This document shows positions 58,393 to 64,000 of a stretch of 64,000 bases of DNA, piece after piece. Where the stretch lies: contig NZ_BNAY01000004.1 in the NCBI RefSeq assembly GCF_014654365.1, forward strand, positions 496,001 to 560,000, written 5' to 3'. Made by a program: the position numbers and the translations under genes. The first letter of the stretch is position 1, and every line of letters starts with the position of its first letter. Below the pieces are notes generated by a model. It was not told where the DNA came from. It searched no databases and saw only the letters and a program-made list of their open reading frames with translations. Origin of the DNA: Amycolatopsis oliviviridis (GTDB taxonomy: Bacteria > Actinomycetota > Actinomycetes > Mycobacteriales > Pseudonocardiaceae).

Positions 58393-59613
58393 TCAGAACT
58401 CCACCACGGCGAGGCCGTCCGCCACGACGACGCCGTCGTGCAGCACGGTGCGGTCCTTGCCGCGGTCCATCACCGCGCTCGTCGGGGTCTCACCGTCCAC
58501 CAGCAGCAGATCGGCGCGGTCGCCCACGGCCACGCCGGGCCGGTCGGCGATGCTCGCCAGCCGCGGGACGCCGTGGCTCATGATCGAGGCGCCGCCCATC
58601 GTCGCGACGGCCAGGGCCATCTCGATCAGGTCGTCGCGGCGGAAGCCGTGGGTGAAGGCCAATTGCCAGGTGCGGTCGAGCAGATCGCAGTTGCCGTAGG
58701 GGCTCCAGTAATCCCGCTGGCCGTCTTCGCCGAGGCCGACGCGCACGCCCGCGGTCGTGAGGTCCGGCAGTGACAGCTGGCCGTCGGCGGACGGCGCGAC
58801 GGTCGCCATCGCGATGTCCAGCTCCGCGAACGTGTCGATCAGGCGGCGGCTCACCGATTCCGAGATCGACCCCAGCTCGTACGCGTGCGACATCGTCACC
58901 TTGCCGCGCATGTCCAGCGCGCGGACCCGCTCGATCACCAGGTCGGTCGAGAAAACGCCGAGATGACCCGGTTCGTGCAGGTGGATGTCCACCTCCACGC
59001 CGTACTTCTCGGCGAGGCCGAACACGACGTCGAGATGTCCCTTGGGGTCCTTGTCCAGCGAGCACGGGTCGATCCCGCCGACGACGGTGGCGCCCGAACG
59101 TAGCGAGGCCTCCAGCACGTCCACGGTGCCGGGCTCACGCAGGATCCCGGCCTGCGGAAACGCCATGATTTCGACGTCCGCGTGCCCGGCGAAGCGTTCC
59201 TTCGCGGCGAGTACGGCGTCGAGCTTCTCCAGCTTGCAGTCGACGTCCACCTGCGCGTAGGTGCGCACCCGCGTGGTGCCGTTGGCGATCATCCGCTCCA
59301 GCGTCCCGGCGACGCGCTCGGGCAGCGGGACCTCGGCGTCGCGCCAGTTCTCGCGGTCGTTCAGCATCATCGCCCACACGCCCGGCGCTCCGGTGTGCGG
59401 CCGGAACGGCAGGCCGACGCGGGTCGAATCCAGGTGGACGTGCACGTCGCTGAACGACGGGAACAGCAGCCGGCCGCGCCCTTCGACGGTGTCGGGTGCC
59501 GGAGCGGCGGCGGGGTCGTGCGGGCGCACCGCGGCGATCCTGCCCTCGGCCACTTCGACGTCACTGCGCTGTCCACCCCAAGGGCGGACGTCCCGGATCA
59601 GCACGGAAGACAC
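58393..59613 (-). CDS. Cytosine-deaminase-like amidohydrolase
   Basis: 406 aa with a TIM-barrel amidohydrolase layout: metal ligands DVHVHLDSTR, then HLHEPGHLG, MSHAYELGS and a late GLGEDGQRDYWSPYGNCD loop with the catalytic Asp. It resembles CodA-type deaminases acting on pyrimidines or related N-heterocycles. Divergent from a nucleobase permease across a gap with a GntR-type palindrome, so uptake and deamination are coregulated. The precise substrate is inferred only. Confidence 0.8.
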   Translation of the reverse strand: MSSVLIRDVRPWGGQRSDVEVAEGRIAAVRPHDPAAAPAPDTVEGRGRLLFPSFSDVHVHLDSTRVGLPFRPHTGAPGVWAMMLNDRENWRDAEVPLPERVAGTLERMIANGTTRVRTYAQVDVDCKLEKLDAVLAAKERFAGHADVEIMAFPQAGILREPGTVDVLEASLRSGATVVGGIDPCSLDKDPKGHLDVVFGLAEKYGVEVDIHLHEPGHLGVFSTDLVIERVRALDMRGKVTMSHAYELGSISESVSRRLIDTFAELDIAMATVAPSADGQLSLPDLTTAGVRVGLGEDGQRDYWSPYGNCDLLDRTWQLAFTHGFRRDDLIEMALAVATMGGASIMSHGVPRLASIADRPGVAVGDRADLLLVDGETPTSAVMDRGKDRTVLHDGVVVADGLAVVEF

Positions 59614-59631
59614 CTTTCTCGACGAACCCTA

Positions 59632-59645
59632 TTTGGTATACCAAA
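59632..59645. promoter_or_regulatory. GntR-type operator TTTGGTATACCAAA
   Basis: Perfect 14-bp palindrome, 18 nt upstream of the amidohydrolase start and 154 nt from the permease start. It matches the TGGTATACCA pattern bound by GntR/FadR-HutC-type repressors. No GntR gene is in the window, so the regulator acts in trans. Confidence 0.7.
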
Positions 59646-59798
59646 GCCGGTCCGCCGAAGGCAACGATCAGGTGATCCGCGCCATCCGGGCTCGAAGATC
59701 ACCCGCCGAATTCGGGTCTTGCCGTTCTGCTATGTGGAAGTTAACCTCCGCAGATCGAAATTGCCCGGCATCGCTCGCTTCTATCGAGAGGCGGATCC

Positions 59799-61322
59799 AT
59801 GGTGAAGAGGACGCAGACCGCAGCGGCCGCGAGGGGTGGGCCCGAGGACGAACGGCTCGGGATCGGCAAGAGTTTCACTTACGGCATCCAGCACGTCCTG
59901 ACGATGTACGGCGGGATCATCGCGCCGCCGCTGATCATCGGCGGCGCCGCGGGCGTCTCGCCGGCCGAGATCGGGCTGCTCGTCGCGTCGTGCCTGTTCA
60001 TCGGCGGTCTGGCGACGATCCTGCAGTCGTACGGCGTGCCCTTCTTCGGCTCCCGGTTGCCGCTGGTCCAGGGCACTTCCTTCGCCGGCGTGGCGACGAT
60101 GACCGCGATCGTGGCCGACGGCGGACTCCCCGGCGTCTTCGGCGCGGTGATCGCGTCCTCGGTGCTCGGACTGCTCATCACGCCGGTCTTCTCGCGGCTG
60201 GTGAAGTACTTCCCGCCGGTCGTCACCGGGACGGTGATCACGGTGATCGGGCTCAGCCTGATGCCGGTCGCGGCCAAGTGGGCGATGGGCAACAACGACA
60301 AGGCGCCGGACTTCGGCTCGGTCTCCAATATCGGGCTGGCCGCGCTGACGCTGGCGATCGTGCTGGTGCTCAGCAAGGTCGCCGTCCCGGCGATCTCCCG
60401 GCTCTCGATCCTGCTGTCGATCGTGGTCGGCACCGTGCTGGCCGCCCTGCTGGGCAAGGCCGACTTCTCCAAGGTCGCGGACGGCCCGATCTTCGCGCTG
60501 CCGACGCCGTTCAGCTTCGGCGCGCCGACCTTCGACATCGCCGCGATCGTGTCGATGTCGATCGTCGTGCTGGTGACTCTCACCGAGACCACGGCCGACC
60601 TGCTCGCGGTGGGCGAGATCGTCGGGACGCGGGTCGGCAGGCGCCGGATCGGCGACGGCCTGCGCGCCGACATGGCGTCCTCGGCGATCGCGCCGGTCTT
60701 CAACGGCTTCACCCAGAGCGCGTTTGCCCAGAACGTCGGCTTGGTCGCGATCACCGGGGTCAGAAGCAGGTTCGTGGTGACCGCGGGCGGGGTGGTGCTG
60801 CTGGTCCTCGGGATGCTCCCGATCCTCGGCCGGGTGGTCGCCGCGATCCCGTACCCGGTCCTCGGCGGCGCCGGTCTCGTGCTGTTCGGCACGGTCGCGG
60901 CGTCCGGTATCAAGACACTGTCCAAAGTGGACTACGACGGGAACCTGAATCTGGTCATCGTCGCCGCTTCGGTCGGCCTCGGCATGGTCCCGATCGCGAT
61001 TCCGGACTTCTACCACCATTTCCCGGGGTGGGTCGGCACGATCTTCCATTCGGGGATCAGCTCCGCCGCGCTCCTGGCCGTCGTGCTGAACCTGGTGTTC
61101 AACCATCTGAAGCCGGGCAAGGCGGGCAGTGACCCGTCGGTGTTCGCGACGGCGACCCGGGTGATCGACTACTCCGACCTCAAAGCCTTGTCCCAGCTCA
61201 AAAACGGCGACAAGATCGTCGACGGCAAGATCGTGGACGCCGAGGGCAGGCCGGTCCCGGTTCAGGACGCGGACGGCCGTCCCGTGCAGTACCGGCTCGG
61301 CTCCGGCCCGGAAGCGCACTGA
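59799..61322 (+). CDS. NCS2-family nucleobase:cation symporter
   Basis: 507 aa with about 12 hydrophobic segments. The NCS2 signature region is LTLTE-like TLTETTADLLAVGEIVG, and NGFTQSAFAQNVGLVAITGVRSR is in the second half. The Q-x-E/N motif of uracil/xanthine permeases lies near AFAQN. C-terminal 45 residues are a charged cytoplasmic tail. It imports a pyrimidine or purine base for the divergent deaminase. Confidence 0.88.
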   Translation: MVKRTQTAAAARGGPEDERLGIGKSFTYGIQHVLTMYGGIIAPPLIIGGAAGVSPAEIGLLVASCLFIGGLATILQSYGVPFFGSRLPLVQGTSFAGVATMTAIVADGGLPGVFGAVIASSVLGLLITPVFSRLVKYFPPVVTGTVITVIGLSLMPVAAKWAMGNNDKAPDFGSVSNIGLAALTLAIVLVLSKVAVPAISRLSILLSIVVGTVLAALLGKADFSKVADGPIFALPTPFSFGAPTFDIAAIVSMSIVVLVTLTETTADLLAVGEIVGTRVGRRRIGDGLRADMASSAIAPVFNGFTQSAFAQNVGLVAITGVRSRFVVTAGGVVLLVLGMLPILGRVVAAIPYPVLGGAGLVLFGTVAASGIKTLSKVDYDGNLNLVIVAASVGLGMVPIAIPDFYHHFPGWVGTIFHSGISSAALLAVVLNLVFNHLKPGKAGSDPSVFATATRVIDYSDLKALSQLKNGDKIVDGKIVDAEGRPVPVQDADGRPVQYRLGSGPEAH

Positions 61323-61340
61323 CGCCGCGAGGGCCCGCGG

Positions 61341-61443
61341 TCAAGCCCTCGCGCGGAGGCTGTCGACAAGGATCGACAGCAGCCGCGGGCCACGCTCGTC
61401 GACTTCGGCGTCGTCCAGCCGGGACAACCAGCTGATCAGCACG
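61341..61443 (-). pseudogene. TetR C-terminal fragment
   Basis: The last 34 codons encode LISWLSRLDDAEVDERGPRLLSILVDSLRARA, a typical TetR C-terminus, but upstream coding stops making sense and runs into an SDR fragment on the other strand. It is a deletion remnant, not a working gene. Confidence 0.55.
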
Positions 61444-61635
61444 ATGACGCCGCCATCGAGCGCTTCGGCCGCTTGGACGTCTTCGTGGGCAACGCCGGGG
61501 TCGCCACGCTCAGCCCGATCGCCGAGCTCGGGATCGACCCCGCGGCCGTCGCCAGGGCGATCGCCTTCGCGATCGACCAGCCCGAGGACGTCGAGATCCG
61601 GGGGCCTGACCATCCGGCCGACTCGCCAAGGGTGA
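61428..61635 (+). pseudogene. SDR oxidoreductase fragments joined by deletion
   Basis: In one frame, DAAIERFGRLDVFVGNAGVATLSPIAEL (middle of an SDR) is joined directly to IDPAAVARAIAFAIDQPEDVEI (SDR C-terminus). The catalytic YxxxK region is missing. With the TetR piece it marks a collapsed regulator/SDR gene pair. Confidence 0.6.
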
Positions 61636-61763
61636 CGTTGACCTGCGGATCTGTCCGAATTCGGCCCGGGGAGGTGTGCTCGGCGGCAGGACCTGCGAGA
61701 ATGGTCGGTGAGATCTGGGCATCGAATGAGCTCAGACTCGCTATGAAGAGCAGGTAGAAAAGT

Positions 61764-61967
61764 ATGGCTCAGGGCAGCGTCAAGTGGTTCAACGGCGAAA
61801 AGGGCTTCGGCTTCATCGCTCAGGACGACGGCGGACCGGACGTTTTCGTGCACTACTCGGAGATTCAGGGCACCGGCTTCAAGTCCCTGGACGAAGGGCA
61901 GCGCGTCGAGTTCGAGATCGGCCAAGGTCAGAAGGGCCCGCAGGCCCAGCGCGTCGTCGCCATCTGA
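61764..61967 (+). CDS. cspA: Cold-shock protein
   Basis: 67 aa with RNP1 KGFGFI and RNP2 VFVHYS, the single-domain OB-fold CspA that binds single-stranded RNA. It begins with MAQGSVKWFNGEKGFGF. A terminator hairpin follows. The long upstream region between the pseudogenes and the ATG may include a cold-responsive 5' UTR, not shown here. Confidence 0.97.
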   Translation: MAQGSVKWFNGEKGFGFIAQDDGGPDVFVHYSEIQGTGFKSLDEGQRVEFEIGQGQKGPQAQRVVAI

Positions 61968-61977
61968 CTTTTTCCAC

Positions 61978-62020
61978 GCCGAAGGCCTCCATCCGTTCCG
62001 GGTGGGGGCCTTCGGGCGTT
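61978..62020 (+). terminator. Terminator after cspA
   Basis: Arms CCGAAGGCC (61979-61987) and GGCCTTCGG (62007-62015) with additional inner pairing; followed by GCGTTTA. It carries the same GAAGGCC core as other hairpins in the window. Confidence 0.7.
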
Positions 62021-62177
62021 TAGGGCACTCCAACGGGTGACAAAAACCCGAAATCGCGTCCTCAGCGAGCTGATAAGGCTCGAAATCGCTGGTTGACGGC
62101 CCCTCCGCCTGCCTCCACTGTGGGTTTCCTCTCGCCGGTCCCGCGAGAGGAAACCGAACTCATCAGTGGAGTTCAGC

Positions 62178-63419
62178 ATGCCTTTTTCCGTTCGTCCGTC
62201 CCGTCTGCGTGCCCTGCTGTCCCTGTCGGTGACCGCAGGCCTCGCCGCCGCCCTGGTGTCCTTCGGTGCCGCGCCCGCCGGCGCCGATCCCGGCTTCTAC
62301 GAGCCGCCGTCACCGCTTCCGCCGGGCAGCAACGGCGACGTGCTCAAGACGTTGCCGTCGAAGTTCACCGGTGCCGAGTCGACCAGGGTCATGTACCTGA
62401 GCCGGGACGCCGCGAACCGCGCGATCCCGGTGACGGGCACGGTTCTGGTGCCCGACAAGGCATGGAGCGGGCCTGGGCAACGGCCGATCGTGGCGTACGC
62501 GCCGTTCACGGCGGGTATGGGTGATCAGTGCGCGCCGTCGAAGGCGCTGGCGGGCGAGGGCGGCGACTTCGTTTCGTCGTTCCAGAGTTCCTTCGTGACT
62601 TCCTTGCTGGACAAGGGGTTCGCGGTCGCCCAGACCGACTACCAGGGGCTCGGGACGCCGGGCGAGCACACGTACGTGGTGCGGGAGGCCGAAGCCCACG
62701 CGGTTCTCGACGTCCTGCGGGCGGCGCAGCGCCTGCCCGGCACCGGGCTTTCGGCCTCGTCACCCGTGGGTGTCGCGGGCTACTCGGAAGGTGGCGGCGC
62801 TTCGGCTTCGGCCGTCGAACTGGCGCCCTCGTACGCTCCCGAACTCGACCTGAAAGGCGCCTACGTCGGAGCGGCTCCCGCGGACAAGGCCGTCCTCGCG
62901 AAAAGCCTCGACGGCGGGATGTACGTCGGATTCCTGGGGTATTCGCTGATCGGCCTGAACGCGGCCTATCCGGAAGCCGGGATCCTGGACCTGGCCAACG
63001 ACGCCGGCAAACAGCTCTTCGACGAGGCACGCACCACCTGCACGCTGGACGCCGTCTTCAAGTACATGTACAAGAACTCCAGCCAGCTGACGAAGGACGG
63101 GCGGCCGGTCTCGGCCTACCTGGAACAGGAGCCCTTCCGAGGGATCGTCTCGGCCAACCGCATCGGGAACCTCAAGCCCGCGGCGCCGGTGCTGGTCGAG
63201 CACACGCCCAACGACGACGTCATCCCGTCGAGCATCGGCAAGCAGCTCGGCAAGGACTGGTGCGCCAAGGGCGCGAACGTGCGGTTCCAGGACATCCCGT
63301 CGTTCAGCCCGGTCTTCTCCCACGTCCTTGGCATCTCCGGCGCCCAGGGCAACGCGGCGAACTGGCTGGCCGAGCGGTTCGCGGGGAAGCAGGCGGCGGG
63401 GAACTGCGGCCAGTTCTGA
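62178..63419 (+). CDS. Secreted lipase (LIP family, PF03583)
   Basis: 413 aa. Signal peptide to about residue 36 (RALLSLSVTAGLAAALVSFGAAPAGA). The alpha/beta hydrolase core has GYSEGGGASAS (nucleophile Ser), an Asp in HTPNDDVIPSS and His in FSHVLG. The cysteines (DQCAPS, TTCTLD, DWCAKG, GNCGQF) suit extracellular disulfides. ATG at 62178 has GGAG 7 nt upstream. Probably hydrolyses triacylglycerols or esters outside the cell. Confidence 0.88.
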   Translation: MPFSVRPSRLRALLSLSVTAGLAAALVSFGAAPAGADPGFYEPPSPLPPGSNGDVLKTLPSKFTGAESTRVMYLSRDAANRAIPVTGTVLVPDKAWSGPGQRPIVAYAPFTAGMGDQCAPSKALAGEGGDFVSSFQSSFVTSLLDKGFAVAQTDYQGLGTPGEHTYVVREAEAHAVLDVLRAAQRLPGTGLSASSPVGVAGYSEGGGASASAVELAPSYAPELDLKGAYVGAAPADKAVLAKSLDGGMYVGFLGYSLIGLNAAYPEAGILDLANDAGKQLFDEARTTCTLDAVFKYMYKNSSQLTKDGRPVSAYLEQEPFRGIVSANRIGNLKPAAPVLVEHTPNDDVIPSSIGKQLGKDWCAKGANVRFQDIPSFSPVFSHVLGISGAQGNAANWLAERFAGKQAAGNCGQF

Positions 63420-63538
63420 CGGCGAGGGCGGGGCGAGTGGCCAGGGTCATCTCGGGCCCACGGCGACGCGCCCCGCCACTACCGATATCGTCGATGCATG
63501 CTTGTGATCGTTCGTGAGCACCCGTGCGGCCGGACGCG

Positions 63539-64000
63539 GTGAGCCGCTCCGCCCCGGAGCCCGAGCAGGTCGGGCGGAAGGTGCGGTTGCGCGAGGTCGG
63601 TCTCCGGGACCGGCGGGTCCTGATGGGCTTCGACCGCGACATGGCCCGCGAGGCGTCGACGCTGATCGGCGGCGGGCACCGGCATTGGGCCTCGCACCGT
63701 TCGGGTTCCGCGGGCGACGACATCCACTTCGGCATCGAGACGGTCCGCGGCCGGATGCTGGTCGGGTCGGTCTGCACCATCGGCGCCGACCCGGTGACCG
63801 GCCACTTCGGCTACGGCATCGGGATCGCCCCGCGTCACCAGCGCTGCGGCTACGCCACGGACGCGATCACCGTCCTCCTGGCGCATATGTTCGAGCAGCG
63901 AGGCTTCCGCAAATGCGAGGTCACCGTGTACGGCGGCAACCTGGCGTCCCTTTCGCTGCACGGTGGTCTCGGCTTCCGCGAGGAAGGCAGGCTGCGCGAC
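63539..64000 (+). CDS. GNAT-family acetyltransferase, 3'-truncated by the window
   Basis: At least 154 aa. GNAT fold with VRLREVGLRDRRVLMGFDRD, GYGIGIAPRHQRCGYATDAI (acetyl-CoA loop with Q/R-x-x-G-x-A/G), HMFEQRGFRKCEVTVYGGNLASLSLHGGLGFREEGRLRD. It is most like the RimJ/RimL type. Starts GTG 63539 or GTG 63524. The C-terminus lies beyond the window. Confidence 0.85.
   Translation, partial: MSRSAPEPEQVGRKVRLREVGLRDRRVLMGFDRDMAREASTLIGGGHRHWASHRSGSAGDDIHFGIETVRGRMLVGSVCTIGADPVTGHFGYGIGIAPRHQRCGYATDAITVLLAHMFEQRGFRKCEVTVYGGNLASLSLHGGLGFREEGRLRD

Noticed and set aside
61341..62033. Minus-strand frame across the TetR scar and the cold-shock gene
   Set aside because: Only its last 34 codons look like protein; the rest is antisense to cspA and an SDR fragment.
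1..64000. CRISPR arrays or cas genes
   Set aside because: No regularly spaced direct repeats and no Cas motifs were found; the TPR-CHAT operon has no CRISPR component here.

Overview
The window is chromosomal DNA of a high-GC actinomycete. Strong GC third-position bias, a WhiB protein, a SigF/UsfX-type stress sigma module, a pSAM2-type integrative element (AICE) in a tRNA-Lys gene, an exact mycobacterial-type LexA box and an MT0933-like small protein all point to the Actinomycetes. The mix, with many GTG starts, looks most like Amycolatopsis or another Pseudonocardiales genus; that assignment is inference from gene content.

Layout. 1-2.6 kb: an MprF-like aminoacyl-phosphatidylglycerol synthase, then seven tRNA genes, two of them with collapsed D-arms. 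2.9-6.8 kb: a visibly lower-GC defence island. It has a divergent DNA-reader protein (ScoMcrA-type sulfur-binding domain plus SRA-like domain, no HNH nuclease) facing an McrB-like AAA+ motor and a PD-(D/E)XK nuclease. 6.8-12.6 kb: small regulator/enzyme pairs, a SWIM protein, a Sel1-repeat protein and a membrane-anchored HNH protein. 12.6-15.3 kb: a partner-switching stress module (two HATPase anti-sigma proteins, SigF, WhiB, STAS antagonist) with back-to-back SigF-like promoters. 15.3-22.9 kb: membrane and regulatory genes, including an ABC exporter and TetR- and MarR-controlled units. 22.9-27.2 kb: a small acidic peptide gene, then an operon of ECF-like sigma factor, 159-aa protein and TPR-CHAT caspase-like protease. 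This layout resembles the sigma/anti-sigma/TPR-CHAT part of the type III-E CRISPR Craspase system, but no CRISPR is present.

27.2-45.7 kb: housekeeping and accessory metabolism. It includes a FUSC transporter, a TmrB-like tunicamycin-resistance protein, an SOS-box gene, a TauD dioxygenase, prephenate dehydrogenase, a FadH-like reductase with a PadR regulator, OhrR with a hydrolase, a membrane-anchored esterase, a beta-lactamase-fold protein, a lipoprotein with two repeat domains and a PcaB-like lyase. 45.7-56.1 kb: a complete 10.3-kb AICE in tRNA-Lys(UUU), bounded by a 37-bp direct repeat. It carries int, xis, a RepSA-like initiator, a TraB-like translocase, spread-type proteins, a TPR regulator and NUDIX pair, and a strikingly AT-rich coiled-coil membrane cargo gene. 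56.1-64 kb: two secreted S1-type proteases, a cytosine-deaminase-like gene and nucleobase permease sharing a GntR-type palindrome, a TetR/SDR deletion scar, a cold-shock gene, a secreted lipase and a truncated GNAT gene.

The most promising undescribed systems are the trans-reader McrBC-like locus, the sigma/TPR-CHAT operon, and the AICE cargo gene with its nested-palindrome locus. All functional claims rest on motif reading; no database search was possible.
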